The notes under the pieces were generated by a model. It was not told the DNA's origin and did no database searches. It saw nothing but the letters and a program-made list of their open reading frames with translations. Shown here in pieces: positions 52,828 through 62,635 of a DNA stretch of 64,000 nucleotides (its first letter is position 1; every line of letters starts with the position of its first letter). The stretch comes from Ciceribacter ferrooxidans (GTDB taxonomy: Bacteria > Pseudomonadota > Alphaproteobacteria > Rhizobiales > Rhizobiaceae), in assembly GCF_004137355.1 (NCBI RefSeq), contig NZ_SDVB01000253.1:62001-126000 (forward strand), read 5' to 3'. The position numbers were made by a program, and so were the translations under genes.

Positions 52828-53931
52828 ATGAGCACCGCTTCCGTACCCCTTCCGAACTGGATCAACTACGCGCTGCTGCCGCTGATCAATCTCATTCTCG
52901 CCTTTCTGGTCTCCGGTCTCGTCGTCTGGATAATCGGCGAAAATCCCTACGACGCACTGGTTCTCATGCTGCAGGGCGCACTCGGACGTGGCGAAGGCAT
53001 CGGTTTTACCCTGTTTTACGCCACCAACTTCATCTTCACGGGCCTTTCCGTCGCGGTCGCCTATCATGCCGGCCTCTTCAACATCGGGTCGGAAGGTCAG
53101 GCCTATGTCGGTGGACTTGGTGCGGCCTTGGTGGCGCTTTCCCTCGACCACTATGTGCCGTGGTATGTGACTATGCCTTTCGCCATCTGCGCCGCGGCGC
53201 TGTTCGGGGCTGCCGGGGCGGCGATCCCCGCCTGGCTGCAGGCTAAGCGAAACAGCCACATCGTCATCACCACGATCATGTTCAACTACATCATTTCGTC
53301 GCTGATGAACTATGTGCTGGTGCACGTGCTGATCGTTCCGGGCAAAATGGCGCCGGAAACCCGGACGTTCATTGAGGGAGGCAAGCTACCCAAGCTCGAC
53401 TGGCTGATGTCGATGTTCGGGCTGGACCTCGGCCCCGCGCCGCTCAATGTCTCTTTCCTTGTAGCACTGGTCATGTGCGCGTTGGTCTGGGTTCTGATCT
53501 GGCGCACCAAGCTCGGCTACGAGATGCGCACGCTCGGCATCAGTCGTTCAGTCGCCGCCTATGCCGGCATTCCCTACGTGAAGATCGTCATCATCACCAT
53601 GCTGATTTCCGGCGGCCTTGCCGGCATGATGGCGCTCAATCCGGTCATGGGGGCCTCGGCCCGCCTGCAGGTGGAATTTGTCGGCGGCGCCGGCTTTGTC
53701 GGCATCGCCGTTTCGTTGATGGGCCGCAACCATCCCGTCGGCATCGTGCTTGCCGCCATTCTGTTCGGCGTGCTCTATCAGGGCGGCGCCGATCTGTCCT
53801 TCGAGATGCCGACGATCACTCGCGACATGATCATGGTGATCCAGGGCTTGGTGATCCTGTTCGCCGGCGCGCTGGAATACATGTTCCGGCCGGCGATCGT
53901 GCGCATCTACCAGAAAATGACGAGAGACTGA
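52828..53931 (+). CDS. Nucleoside ABC transporter permease 1
   Basis: A 367-residue permease of the BPD_transp_2 class with about ten membrane segments. Typical features are LPLINLILAFLVSGLVVWIIGENPYDAL, GLFNIGSEGQAYVGGLGAALVAL and the cytoplasmic loop YEMRTLGISRSVAAYAGIPYVK. ATG 52828, with GAGG upstream, was chosen over an in-frame TTG at 52810 that lies in the ATPase gene. It pairs with the permease encoded 13 bases downstream. Confidence 0.93.
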   Translation: MSTASVPLPNWINYALLPLINLILAFLVSGLVVWIIGENPYDALVLMLQGALGRGEGIGFTLFYATNFIFTGLSVAVAYHAGLFNIGSEGQAYVGGLGAALVALSLDHYVPWYVTMPFAICAAALFGAAGAAIPAWLQAKRNSHIVITTIMFNYIISSLMNYVLVHVLIVPGKMAPETRTFIEGGKLPKLDWLMSMFGLDLGPAPLNVSFLVALVMCALVWVLIWRTKLGYEMRTLGISRSVAAYAGIPYVKIVIITMLISGGLAGMMALNPVMGASARLQVEFVGGAGFVGIAVSLMGRNHPVGIVLAAILFGVLYQGGADLSFEMPTITRDMIMVIQGLVILFAGALEYMFRPAIVRIYQKMTRD

Positions 53932-53944
53932 GGACCGCCCCGCC

Positions 53945-54916
53945 ATGGACTATTTCGATATCCTCGTCAGCATCCTCGGTTCCACGGTTCGCCTGTCGAT
54001 ACCGCTGATCTTCACCGCACTTGCCGGCCTGTTTTCCGAGCGTGCCGGCATCTTCGACATCGGGCTCGAGGGCAAGATGCTCGCTGCCGCCTTCGCCTCC
54101 GCGACCGCCGCGTATTTGACCGGCTCGCCATGGGTGGGGTTGGCTTCGGGCATCGGTGTGTCGCTCGCCTTCTCGCTGGTGCACGGCTTCGCGTCGATCA
54201 CCAATCGAGGTAACCAGATCGTCTCGGGTGTAGCGATCAACTTCGCGGCGGCCGGTTTGACAGCTGTTCTTGGCCATGCCTGGTTCCGCCAGGGTGGTCG
54301 AACGCCGGGCTTGGCGGGCGATGCTCGCTTCGGACCGATCATACTGCCGGGTGCGGATGCGCTCCGCGATGTGCCGTTCGTAGGGCCGCTCTATGCGAAT
54401 GTGATTTCTGGGAACAATCTGCTCACCTATCTCGCTTTCTTGGCGGTTCCGCTCTCGTGGTGGGTGCTCTATCGCACGCGCTTCGGTCTGCGTCTGCGCG
54501 CCGTCGGCGAGAATCCCGGCGCCGTGGACACGGCTGGTATCTCGGTGACGTGGCTGCGTTATCGTGCCGTGCTCGTCGCCGGCTTTCTCTGTGGCTTTTC
54601 CGGCACCTATCTGGCGATCGCGCAATCGGCGGCCTTCATCAACAACATGTCGGCGGGCAAGGGCTATATCGCCCTTGCTGCGTTGATCTTCGCCAAGTGG
54701 CGACCGGTGCCCGTCATGCTCGCCTGCCTCCTGTTCGGTTTCCTCGATGCGTTCGCTAACTTCATGCAGGGCAAGTCGGTCCCGGGAATCGGGGAGGTGC
54801 CGGTTCAGATATTCCAGGCATTGCCCTATATCCTGACCTGCGTCCTGCTCGCTGGCCTTATCGGCTCCGCGAACCCGCCAAAGGCCGGTGGCGTGCCCTA
54901 TGTGAAGGAGCGTTGA
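53945..54916 (+). CDS. Nucleoside ABC transporter permease 2
   Basis: A 323-residue second permease of the BPD_transp_2 class. IPLIFTALAGLFSERAGIFDIGLEGKMLAAAFASATAAY near the N-terminus, TNRGNQIVSGVAINFAAAGL and FGLRLRAVGENPGAVDTAGISV are the expected segments. With the first permease it forms the heterodimeric membrane channel of the BMP-type importer. cdd begins one base after its stop codon. Confidence 0.93.
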   Translation: MDYFDILVSILGSTVRLSIPLIFTALAGLFSERAGIFDIGLEGKMLAAAFASATAAYLTGSPWVGLASGIGVSLAFSLVHGFASITNRGNQIVSGVAINFAAAGLTAVLGHAWFRQGGRTPGLAGDARFGPIILPGADALRDVPFVGPLYANVISGNNLLTYLAFLAVPLSWWVLYRTRFGLRLRAVGENPGAVDTAGISVTWLRYRAVLVAGFLCGFSGTYLAIAQSAAFINNMSAGKGYIALAALIFAKWRPVPVMLACLLFGFLDAFANFMQGKSVPGIGEVPVQIFQALPYILTCVLLAGLIGSANPPKAGGVPYVKER

Positions 54917-54917
54917 G

Positions 54918-55310
54918 ATGCCCAGAGACCTTTTCGAGGCAGCCCGCGATGCGATGAAATATGCCCATGCGCCCTATTCGAAGTTTCCGGTCGGTGCGGC
55001 GATCCGCGCCGACGACGGAAAGGTCTACACCGGCGCCAATATCGAGAACCTCTCTTTTCCGCAGGGCTGGTGTGCCGAACCGACGGCGATCGGTTGCATG
55101 GTCATGGGGGGCGGCAAGAAGATCGTCGAGATGGCAGTCGTCGCGGAAAAATTGGCGCTCTGCCCTCCGTGCGGCGGTTGCCGCCAGAAGATCGCCGAGT
55201 TTGCCGGCCCCGAAACCCGCATCTATCTGTGCGACGACGGCGGTGTACAGAAGACGCTGACCATGGATGAGCTCCTGCCTTTTGCCTTCAAGACGGAGAG
55301 CCTCGGATGA
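54918..55310 (+). CDS. cdd: Cytidine deaminase
   Basis: A 130-residue homotetrameric-type enzyme converting cytidine and deoxycytidine to uridine and deoxyuridine. The zinc site is formed by Cys-Ala-Glu in WCAEPTAIGCMV (catalytic Glu) and the two Cys of CPPCGGCRQKI; NIENLSFPQG contacts the sugar. It sits immediately after the importer genes and overlaps punA by four bases (ATGA), so imported nucleosides are processed by the same operon. Confidence 0.95.
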   Translation: MPRDLFEAARDAMKYAHAPYSKFPVGAAIRADDGKVYTGANIENLSFPQGWCAEPTAIGCMVMGGGKKIVEMAVVAEKLALCPPCGGCRQKIAEFAGPETRIYLCDDGGVQKTLTMDELLPFAFKTESLG

Positions 55311-56122
55311 GGGATGCCATCGATCTCCTTGTCGAAAAACTGAACGGTCTGGTGCCGCGGTACGGCATCGTTCTCGGTTCCGGCCTTGGCTCGCTGGTGG
55401 ACGAGGTGGCTGATCCGGTGCGCATTTCGTACCGTGATCTACCGGGTTTTCCCGTCGGTGGCGTCTCAGGCCATGCCGGCGAGCTGGTGGCGGGGTGGCT
55501 GGATCGCGTTCCCGTAATTATGCTCGCCGGACGCGTCCATTACTACGAGAAGGGTGACGCCGGCGCGATGCGTTTGCCGATCCAGGTGCTGAAGGGGTTG
55601 GGCGTGCAGTCGCTGATTTTGACCAATGCCGCCGGATCACTGCGCGAAGACCTGGCACCGGGTTCGGTGATGCAGATCACCGACCACATCAATTTCTCCG
55701 GCCGCAACCCATTGATCGGCGAGGCGAGCGATGAACGGTTCGTCGGAATGACGTCCGCCTATGATGCGGAACTTGCCGCGGCGATGCGCAAAGCGGCGGC
55801 CACGGTCGACGTCCCGCTCGCGAGTGGCGTTTACATGTGGTTTTCGGGCCCGAGCTTCGAAACGCCCGCGGAAATCCGCATGGCGCGGATACTCGGCGCC
55901 GATGCGGTCGGTATGTCCACCGTGCCCGAAGTGATCCTTGCTCGCTTTTTCGGCTTGCGTGTCGCTGCAGCGTCGGTGATCACCAACTACGGCGCCGGCA
56001 TGACGGGCGCCGAACTCAGCCATGAAGAAACCAAGGACATGGCGCCGATCGGTGGCAGACGACTGGCGGCGGTTCTCAAGGCAATGATCAGCGGCGAAGG
56101 AGCAGATCTTGGAAATCCATGA
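55307..56122 (+). CDS. punA: Purine nucleoside phosphorylase (PNP-II, trimeric type)
   Basis: A 271-residue phosphorolytic enzyme of the trimeric PNP/MTAP family. Phosphate and purine pocket residues are seen in VLGSGLGSL, GRVHYYEKGDAGAM, LTNAAGSLREDLAPGSVM, YMWFSGPSFETPAEIRM (Glu for the purine) and ITNYGAGM, where the Asn suggests 6-oxopurine preference (inosine and guanosine). It could be named xapA-like; the assignment as general PNP is safer. It overlaps cdd by four bases and deoC by 14. Confidence 0.92.
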   Translation: MRDAIDLLVEKLNGLVPRYGIVLGSGLGSLVDEVADPVRISYRDLPGFPVGGVSGHAGELVAGWLDRVPVIMLAGRVHYYEKGDAGAMRLPIQVLKGLGVQSLILTNAAGSLREDLAPGSVMQITDHINFSGRNPLIGEASDERFVGMTSAYDAELAAAMRKAAATVDVPLASGVYMWFSGPSFETPAEIRMARILGADAVGMSTVPEVILARFFGLRVAAASVITNYGAGMTGAELSHEETKDMAPIGGRRLAAVLKAMISGEGADLGNP

Positions 56123-56882
56123 ACTGAGAGCGAATGCGGCCGTCGCGTTGTCCTTGCTGGACCTGACGAACCTCAAGGATGATTGCACGCCGCAGGCGAT
56201 CGTGGAGCTCTGCGCGAAGGCGCAGACGATATACGGTCATACCGCGGCGATCTGCATCTGGCCGCGCTTCGTCGCGCAGGCGCGCGAGATTCTCGGTGCG
56301 GACAGTTCGGTCAGGATCGCGACGGTCGTCAATTTCCCGTCGGGCGAACTTGCGATTGCCGAGGTGGTGGCCGAAACGCTGGGCGCCATCGCCGATGGTG
56401 CGAACGAGATCGACCTCGTCATCCCCTATAAGAAACTGATGGCCGGCGACGAGTCGGCGGTGACGGAAATGGTCGAGGCGGTCCGTACTGCCTGTGGCGA
56501 GCGCGCGCTTCTCAAGGTGATCCTGGAGACGGGAGAACTGAGGGATGCGGGCCTCATCCGTCGTGCGTCGGAGCTTGCGATTGCCGCAGGCGCCGATTTC
56601 ATCAAGACCTCGACGGGGAAGGTTGCCACAAACGCCACGCTGGAGGCCGCCGACATCATGTTGCTCGCCATCCGCGACAGCCGCCGCAAGGTCGGGTTCA
56701 AGCCGGCCGGTGGCGTATCAAGCGTTGCCGATGCGGCACTCTATCTGCGGCATGCCCGTACCATAATGGGTGACGACTGGGTCATGCCGTCGACTTTCCG
56801 CTTCGGCGCTTCGGGGCTCTTGGACGACATCCTCTCCATCCTCGGCGAAGGCAAGTCCCTTGCCGAAAAAGCGGGGTACTGA
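56109..56882 (+). CDS. deoC: Deoxyribose-phosphate aldolase
   Basis: A 257-residue class I aldolase splitting 2-deoxyribose 5-phosphate to acetaldehyde and glyceraldehyde 3-phosphate. The Schiff-base Lys is in FIKTSTGKV (near 162), with a second Lys in VGFKPAGGVS (near 195) and the Asp in NEIDLVIPYKKL (near 104). The start is TTG at 56109: AAGGAG lies six bases upstream inside punA, and the protein N-terminus MEIHELRANAAVALSLLDLT agrees with the family. The gene overlaps the end of punA by 14 bases. Confidence 0.94.
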   Translation: MEIHELRANAAVALSLLDLTNLKDDCTPQAIVELCAKAQTIYGHTAAICIWPRFVAQAREILGADSSVRIATVVNFPSGELAIAEVVAETLGAIADGANEIDLVIPYKKLMAGDESAVTEMVEAVRTACGERALLKVILETGELRDAGLIRRASELAIAAGADFIKTSTGKVATNATLEAADIMLLAIRDSRRKVGFKPAGGVSSVADAALYLRHARTIMGDDWVMPSTFRFGASGLLDDILSILGEGKSLAEKAGY

Positions 56883-56885
56883 GTG

Positions 56886-58196
56886 ATGCTCCCTCAGGAG
56901 ATTATCCGGCGCAAACGCGACGGCGCAGTGCTGACGAGCGGGGAGATATCGGAATTCATCGCCGCTCTCAGCAATGACACCTTGTCCGAGGGACAGATCG
57001 CGGCCTTTGCCATGGCGGTCTTTTTCCGCGGCATGACGGCAGAAGAGGTCGTCGCCCTGACGATTGCGATGCGTGACTCGGGCGAGGTCCTCGCGTGGCC
57101 CGGGGTGGGGCGACCGATCGCCGACAAGCACTCAACCGGCGGTGTCGGTGACAACGTATCGCTGATGCTTGCGCCGATCGCCGCCGCTTGCGGACTCGCC
57201 GTTCCGATGATTTCCGGACGCGGCCTCGGCCATACCGGCGGTACGCTCGACAAGTTGCAGTCGATTCCGGGCTACCAGGTCATGCCGGATGCCGCCACGT
57301 TTCACCGTACGGTGGAAGAGGTCGGCTGCGCCATCATCGGTCAGACCGGCGATCTCGCTCCTGCGGACCGGCGGCTTTACGCCATTCGCGACGTCACCGC
57401 GACGGTCGAGTCCGTGCCGCTGATTACGGCGTCCATCTTGTCGAAGAAGCTCGCTGCGGGACTGCAGACGCTGGTGCTCGACGTGAAGGTCGGCAACGGC
57501 GCCTTCATGACGAGTCTCGCCGAGGCCGAGGAACTTGCCGGTTCTCTCGTGCGTGTCGCAAATGGCGCCGGCCTCAAGACATCGGCCTTGCTGACAGATA
57601 TGAACGAGCCGCTCGCCGACTGTGCTGGCAACGCGATTGAGGTTCGAAACTGCGTCGATTTTCTGCTGGGACGGAAGGCGGGCACAAGGCTTGAAACGGT
57701 GACGCTGGCCTTGGCCGCGGAGATGCTGGTCAACGCAGGCCTGGCACCGGATGCTGCGACGGCGGAGACGAGTTGCCGCGGCGCGCTTTATTCTGGAAGA
57801 GCAGCGGAGGTCTTTGGCAGGATGGTCCGCGCACTGGGCGGGCCTGCCGATTTCATCGAGCGGTCGGATGTCCATCTGCCTGCAGCAGCAATCGAAATCC
57901 CGGTCTTGGCTGCCCGCGAAGGTTGGATATCGACCTGCAACACCCGCGCAATCGGCCTCGCCGTCGTCGCGCTCGGTGGCGGCCGCACAAAGCCCTCCGA
58001 TTCGATTGATCCCCGCGTCGGTCTCAGCGGATTGCTGCCGATCGGCACGCGGGTATCGAAGGGAGACATGATCGCGACCGTTCACGCCGCTGATCACGAC
58101 AGCGGAGAACGCGCTGCCCAGACGGTGCAGGCAGCTTACGCGATAGCGCAGGAGGCCCCGCCCACCCGACCCGTCATCCTGAAAAGGATGGCCTAG
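56886..58196 (+). CDS. deoA: Thymidine phosphorylase
   Basis: A 436-residue pyrimidine nucleoside phosphorylase family enzyme that splits thymidine and deoxyuridine to base and deoxyribose 1-phosphate. The family signature [20 protein letters not shown] is near 110, and the phosphate site [15 protein letters not shown] near 80. [13 protein letters not shown] is the normal start; ATG 56886 was preferred to the GTG three bases earlier. It ends the plus-strand unit; a convergent aspartic-protease gene lies 24 bases beyond. Confidence 0.95.
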   Translation: MLPQEIIRRKRDGAVLTSGEISEFIAALSNDTLSEGQIAAFAMAVFFRGMTAEEVVALTIAMRDSGEVLAWPGVGRPIADKHSTGGVGDNVSLMLAPIAAACGLAVPMISGRGLGHTGGTLDKLQSIPGYQVMPDAATFHRTVEEVGCAIIGQTGDLAPADRRLYAIRDVTATVESVPLITASILSKKLAAGLQTLVLDVKVGNGAFMTSLAEAEELAGSLVRVANGAGLKTSALLTDMNEPLADCAGNAIEVRNCVDFLLGRKAGTRLETVTLALAAEMLVNAGLAPDAATAETSCRGALYSGRAAEVFGRMVRALGGPADFIERSDVHLPAAAIEIPVLAAREGWISTCNTRAIGLAVVALGGGRTKPSDSIDPRVGLSGLLPIGTRVSKGDMIATVHAADHDSGERAAQTVQAAYAIAQEAPPTRPVILKRMA

Positions 58197-58220
58197 GCTT
58201 TCGGTGCTTCGACCGGCGGT

Positions 58221-58736
58221 TCAACGAACCATGGTCAATGATTGACGTTCCGCCTTGTAGCTGCTCAGGCGACTGAGAAAGCTCATGCCGATCAACGTGT
58301 CGGAGAGTGCATTGTCGCGAAGCACGAGGGCTTCAACGTCTTCGATCTTGATCGAGCCGACCTCGACACGTTTTAGCCTGACGACCGCGGCTTCGCTGCG
58401 GCCGTTGGCCGTGTTCACCGAATACCGGAAATCCAGGGCTGCGGCACCATATCCGAGGTGGCGTGCGGTGCTCTCGTTGATTGCGACGGCAGATGCACCG
58501 GTGTCGACCATTCCCTCGACCGGTTTCCCGTTGAGTCTGAACTGGCCGCGATAGTGCCCTGCGGCGTCGGCCTTGAGGACTGATGTACCTGAGGCAAGGG
58601 TAGAATTCGCAACGGAGGCTGTCTTCCTTGCCGCGGGTTCGCCGACGGGTGTGTCTTGCCAGCTTTCGAACGAAGATGACATCTGGAGGGCAACGACACC
58701 CGAGAGGAACACGAACATCAGACTGCGCATCAGCAT
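58221..58736 (-). CDS. Retropepsin-like aspartic protease (TIGR02281 type)
   Basis: A 171-residue clan AA aspartic protease with the catalytic motif MVDTGASAVAINESTARHLG (Asp78). It has a hydrophobic N-terminal segment (about 4-20) that serves as membrane anchor or signal, so the protease domain is periplasmic. The second conserved segment, LIGMSFLSRLSSYKAE, lies near the C-terminus. One domain per chain implies a homodimer, as in retroviral proteases. Substrates in alphaproteobacteria are not known to me. It lies between, and separate from, the two nucleoside-salvage units. ATG 58730 is an alternative start. Confidence 0.87.
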   Translation of the reverse strand: MLMRSLMFVFLSGVVALQMSSSFESWQDTPVGEPAARKTASVANSTLASGTSVLKADAAGHYRGQFRLNGKPVEGMVDTGASAVAINESTARHLGYGAAALDFRYSVNTANGRSEAAVVRLKRVEVGSIKIEDVEALVLRDNALSDTLIGMSFLSRLSSYKAERQSLTMVR

Positions 58737-58825
58737 CTTGTCACCACTTTCGCGGTTCCACGACGGAACCGGAACGGCCGCAAGTGTTCGTGAAATTGGC
58801 TGAAGAAGTGGCTAACGCGCCGACG

Positions 58826-58862
58826 AAAAGCGGCCGCCGGAAAAGTCCAGGCGGCCGCTTCT
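58826..58862 (-). terminator. Intrinsic terminator of upp
   Basis: AAGCGGCCGCC (58828-58838) pairs perfectly with GGCGGCCGCTT (58850-58860), followed on the minus strand by TTTTCG. It lies about 30 bases beyond the upp stop. Confidence 0.88.
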
Positions 58863-58890
58863 TGGTCCGATGGTTAAGTTTTGTCTAATT

Positions 58891-59520
58891 CTACTTCGTT
58901 CCGTACATCCGGTCGCCGGCATCGCCCAACCCCGGCACGATGTAACCCTTTTCGTTGAGGTGGCTGTCGATCGCCGCGGTGAAGACAGGCACGTCCGGGT
59001 GCGCCTCACGAAAATTCTTGATCCCTTCCGGCGCTGCGAGCAGGCAGAGGAAGCGGATATTGTGGGCGCCGCGTTCCTTCAGCTTGTCGATCGCGGCGAT
59101 GGAGGAATTTCCGGTGGCTAGCATGGGGTCGACGACGATGATCAATCGCTCGGCAATGTCCTCCGGCGCCTTGAAATAGTATTCGACCGGCTGCAGCGTC
59201 TCGTGATCACGGTAGACGCCGATATGGGAGACACGGGCGGACGGCACGAGCTCGAGCATGCCCTCGAGCAGGCCGTTTCCGGCGCGCAGGATGGAGGCGA
59301 ACACGAGCTTCTTGCCCTCAAGGATCGGCGACTCCATTTCGGCGAGCGGGGTCTCGATCGTTTCCATCTTCAGTTCAAGGTCGCGCGTGACCTCGTAGCA
59401 GAGCAGGGTCGAGATCTCTCGCAGCAGCCGGCGGAAGCTCCCCGTAGACGTTTCCTTGCGGCGCATGATGGTCAGCTTGTGTTGTACGAGCGGGTGATCG
59501 ATGACTTTGACGCCGTCCAT
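58891..59520 (-). CDS. upp: Uracil phosphoribosyltransferase
   Basis: A 209-residue enzyme making UMP from uracil and PRPP. The PRPP loop is [25 protein letters not shown] near 126-150, and the uracil-binding C-terminus ends [29 protein letters not shown] and HPLVQHKL are also typical. It is the last gene of the minus-strand salvage group and has a strong terminator. About 190 bases without a recognised feature separate it from add, so it may have its own promoter. Confidence 0.97.
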   Translation of the reverse strand: MDGVKVIDHPLVQHKLTIMRRKETSTGSFRRLLREISTLLCYEVTRDLELKMETIETPLAEMESPILEGKKLVFASILRAGNGLLEGMLELVPSARVSHIGVYRDHETLQPVEYYFKAPEDIAERLIIVVDPMLATGNSSIAAIDKLKERGAHNIRFLCLLAAPEGIKNFREAHPDVPVFTAAIDSHLNEKGYIVPGLGDAGDRMYGTK

Positions 59521-59708
59521 GGTCGTGCCTTCTCTTATTGTCTTGTCTTGCGCATCAGCCTGTTTTCCACGTTCCAGGCATCAGCCGCAAGGGGAGTGCG
59601 ACGTTTTGGAAGATCATCCCCAACTGCGGTCGGCCTATCGCGCGGAAACGCTGCTGTGGATGCAGCGCGAAGGTTCTCAGGTGCTACGTGTCGACCCGTC
59701 GAGGTGGC

Positions 59709-60677
59709 CTAAAGCTGTGCCAGGAGAATCTTGCGCGTTTCCTCATCGACGAAGGCAGCGTCGATCGCAGTGCGGGTCATGGCGTCGATCTCGCCATCCG
59801 TGAAACCCATTATCGTCGATGCGGTCTCGTATTCCCGCGCAAGCGAGGTGTGAAAGAACGGCGGATCATCGGAATTGAGGGTCACACGAACTCCGGCCTC
59901 GACGAATTTCCGCAAGGGATGGCTGTCGTAGTCCGGGAAGACCTTGAGCGCGATGTTCGAACCCGGGCAAACCTCTAGGACCGTGCCCAGATCAGCGAGC
60001 CTCTTCACGAGATCTGGTTCTTCGATCGCCCGGACGCCGTGGCCGATGCGGGTCGGTCGAACGATATCCAGAGCATCTGCGACACTGAAGGCACCGCAGA
60101 GTTCGCCGGCGTGGATGGTGATGCCGAGCCCGGCTTCGCGCACAATATCGAAGGCAGGAGCGTAATCGGCGACCCGACCCATGCGTTCCTCGCCGGCCAT
60201 GTTGAAGCCCGTGACGAGCGGATGACCGAGCTTCGCGGCGAATTTCGCGCGGCTGAGAACATTCTCAGGGCCGAGGTGGCGCTCGCCGATGATGATCATC
60301 CGGCATTCGATGCCGGTCTTCTCCTTGGCGGACCGAATGCCGGCTGCCAGACCTTCGATGTAGTCCAATGCGGGTAGACCGACCGCCTCGCCGTGATCCG
60401 GCGAAATGAAGAGTTCGCTGTAGATCGTGTTCGCCGCAGCAAGTTCCAGGAGATAGGCCTCGGCAAGACGCGCATAGTCGTCGGCCGTACGGAAGACAGA
60501 CGCAACCGCATCGTAACAGGCGATGAAGCTCGTGAAATCGTGCCAGACATAGACGCCGTCGCGGATGAAGCCGTCGGTGTCGATGCCATGCCTTTGAGCC
60601 TGTTCGAGAGCAAGCGAAGGGGGAGCCGCGCCTTCGATGTGGCAGTGCAGCTCTGCTTTCTTCAGATGTCTTGTCAA
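59709..60677 (-). CDS. add: Adenosine deaminase
   Basis: A 322-residue zinc amidohydrolase converting adenosine and deoxyadenosine to inosine forms. Metal ligands are in [10 protein letters not shown] (two His near 11-13), [11 protein letters not shown] (His and catalytic Glu), RIGHGVRAI and the Asp pair of [11 protein letters not shown]. It is a little shorter than E. coli Add; related adenine deaminases exist, but the SDDPPFF context and operon favour adenosine. The start is TTG at 60677, with GGAG six bases upstream; its TTGA overlaps the deoB stop, so it is translationally coupled. Confidence 0.9.
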   Translation of the reverse strand: MTRHLKKAELHCHIEGAAPPSLALEQAQRHGIDTDGFIRDGVYVWHDFTSFIACYDAVASVFRTADDYARLAEAYLLELAAANTIYSELFISPDHGEAVGLPALDYIEGLAAGIRSAKEKTGIECRMIIIGERHLGPENVLSRAKFAAKLGHPLVTGFNMAGEERMGRVADYAPAFDIVREAGLGITIHAGELCGAFSVADALDIVRPTRIGHGVRAIEEPDLVKRLADLGTVLEVCPGSNIALKVFPDYDSHPLRKFVEAGVRVTLNSDDPPFFHTSLAREYETASTIMGFTDGEIDAMTRTAIDAAFVDEETRKILLAQL

Positions 60678-61894
60678 AGAAAACTCCGTCCGTGCCGTCC
60701 GGCAGGTAGTCCGAGATGAGCGGCGACCGTCTCTCCGATGTCGCTGTAGGTGCTGCGAACGCCGACCAGACGCGACTTGATGCCCGGGCCGAAAGCCATG
60801 ATGGGCACGCGCTCGCGGGTGTGGTCGGTTCCCCGCCAGGTGGGGTCGCAGCCGTGGTCGGCGGTCAGCACCACCATGTCGCCGGGGCGCAGCTTTCGGT
60901 GAACCTCCGGCAGCCGGCGGTCGAATGCCTCGAGGGCCGCCGCGTATCCGGGTACGTCCCGTCGGTGGCCATACAGCATGTCGAAGTCGACGAAGTTGGT
61001 GAAGACGAGATCGCCGTCGTCGGCACGATCCATGGCGTCCAGCGTGGCGTCCATGAGGGCCATATTGCCGTTCGCCTTGGTAAGGTCGCTGATACCCTGA
61101 TGGGCGAAGATGTCGCCGATCTTGCCGACCGCATGCACCTTTCCGCCTGCGTCCACGATCCGGTCGAGAAGCGTCGGTTCCGGTGGCGGAACCGAAAAGT
61201 CCCTGCGGTTGCCGGTGCGCACGAAGGTCGCCGGTGTTTCGCCGACAAAAGGTCGCGCGATCACACGACCGATATTCAGCGGGTCGACGAGCTTGCGGAC
61301 AATGCGGCAGAGGTTCAGGAGCCGTTCAAGGCCGAAGTGGCTCTCGTGGGCGGCGATCTGGAAGACCGAGTCTGTCGATGTGTAACAGATCGGCTTGCCG
61401 GTCCGGATATGTTCCTCCCCGAGGCGTGCAATAATCTCTGTTCCGGACGCGTGACAATTTCCGAGGATGCCGGGGAGTTCGGCCTCCCGGCAGATCGTCT
61501 CGACCAGTTCCGGCGGAAAGGCATCGCCGTCGACCGGGAAGTAGCCCCAGTCGAACATCACCGGCGTTCCGGCGATTTCCCAGTGACCCGACGGCGTGTC
61601 TTTGCCTCGTGAAACTTCGCTGGCCGCGCCATGCAGCCCGAAGACGCGATCCGGGATGGGCATGGCGGCGGGGGGCCGCCCGCTCGCCAGCTTTGCAATG
61701 GTCACCAGCCCCAGCGACGACATATTGGGAAGCGAGAGTGGTCCTGAGCGCAAGCCCTTCCGGTCGCCGGCTCCTGCCGCGCAGAACTCGGCGATATGTC
61801 CCAGTGTATTTGCACCGTCATCGCCGTAGTCGCGGGCGTCGGGTGCGCCGCCGATGCCGAAAGAATCGAGTACGAAGAGAAATGCTCGCGCCAT
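60674..61894 (-). CDS. deoB: Phosphopentomutase
   Basis: A 406-residue alkaline-phosphatase-superfamily enzyme interconverting ribose or deoxyribose 1- and 5-phosphates, feeding DeoC. Metal motifs are [28 protein letters not shown] at the N-terminus (the phosphorylated Thr in ANTLGH), [16 protein letters not shown], and [26 protein letters not shown] 61894 was chosen over a longer reading since the family starts [15 protein letters not shown] and AGGGTGG lies just upstream. It overlaps add by four bases. Confidence 0.96.
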   Translation of the reverse strand: MARAFLFVLDSFGIGGAPDARDYGDDGANTLGHIAEFCAAGAGDRKGLRSGPLSLPNMSSLGLVTIAKLASGRPPAAMPIPDRVFGLHGAASEVSRGKDTPSGHWEIAGTPVMFDWGYFPVDGDAFPPELVETICREAELPGILGNCHASGTEIIARLGEEHIRTGKPICYTSTDSVFQIAAHESHFGLERLLNLCRIVRKLVDPLNIGRVIARPFVGETPATFVRTGNRRDFSVPPPEPTLLDRIVDAGGKVHAVGKIGDIFAHQGISDLTKANGNMALMDATLDAMDRADDGDLVFTNFVDFDMLYGHRRDVPGYAAALEAFDRRLPEVHRKLRPGDMVVLTADHGCDPTWRGTDHTRERVPIMAFGPGIKSRLVGVRSTYSDIGETVAAHLGLPAGRHGRSFL

Positions 61895-62008
61895 TGTCCA
61901 CCCTAAGTTGCCGCAAACGACAGCCGACATGCAGCAAATAAAGCCCTGTATTCAAGCGCATGCATAGCGCCTGAAGAGCAGCTTGGCAAATTGCCGGCGG
62001 CGTTCCGT

Positions 62009-62635
62009 TCAACAGTCGGAGCAGGTGATTTCGGTTCCGACACGCTGCCGATAATAGAAGTCTTTGCCGAGCGTGATGCTTTTGATCTCGCTGCCGGACA
62101 TGTTCGGCAGGTACATGAGGAGTTCGTGAGGGATGGTGAGCTCCGCGTGGACGAGAAACGTGTCTGCAGAGAGCATGCTGGAGGGCACGGTGATCGTATT
62201 TCCGACCGAGTAGGGTGCCGTTCCGTTGTTCTCCCACGACCAGGCGACGGTCGCCTTGTTGCTGCTGTCGATCTTGATGCCGGTGATCTTGAGATCAAGG
62301 CCGCTGGTACCATAGGGCACGAAGATCGCCTGCGCCACGTCGTCCATGGAGGCGAGATAGGTCTTGTCGACCGCTGTCTGGCGCGTCACGAGGTCGGCCA
62401 CGGCACTTGCAGCGTTGGTCACCTTCTTATTGACGCTGAGCCCGATCGTCAGCTCGAAGGAGACGAGATAGACGAAGATGAGGAGCGGCATCAGGAGAGC
62501 GAATTCTACTGCGCCCATTCCACTCTCGTCGGCGGAGAAGCGCCCGAACCCGTGCGACACGCGTGAGAACTCTTTCCGCGCTCGAAGAAGAAGCTCGGAT
62601 GCGCGCCCGGTGCTGGCTTTGCCGAAAGGTCTCAC
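62009..62635 (-). CDS. TadE-like minor pseudopilin
   Basis: A 208-residue protein of the TadE family of Flp/Tad pilus accessory proteins. After a basic cytoplasmic start, DESGMGAVEFALLMPLLIFVYLVSFELTIG (about 36-65) is the prepilin-like membrane segment with the Glu near the start of the hydrophobic stretch. The rest is periplasmic and ends in CSDC. Start is GTG 62635, whose GTGA overlaps the stop of the gene upstream, so both are coupled. Function is probably in pilus assembly or as a minor component, in the inner membrane. Confidence 0.85.
   Translation of the reverse strand: MRPFGKASTGRASELLLRARKEFSRVSHGFGRFSADESGMGAVEFALLMPLLIFVYLVSFELTIGLSVNKKVTNAASAVADLVTRQTAVDKTYLASMDDVAQAIFVPYGTSGLDLKITGIKIDSSNKATVAWSWENNGTAPYSVGNTITVPSSMLSADTFLVHAELTIPHELLMYLPNMSGSEIKSITLGKDFYYRQRVGTEITCSDC

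Noticed and set aside
59521-59708. A small plus-strand gene between upp and add
   Set aside because: The open frame there has no ribosome binding site and overlaps both neighbours antisense; only short imperfect stems are seen.
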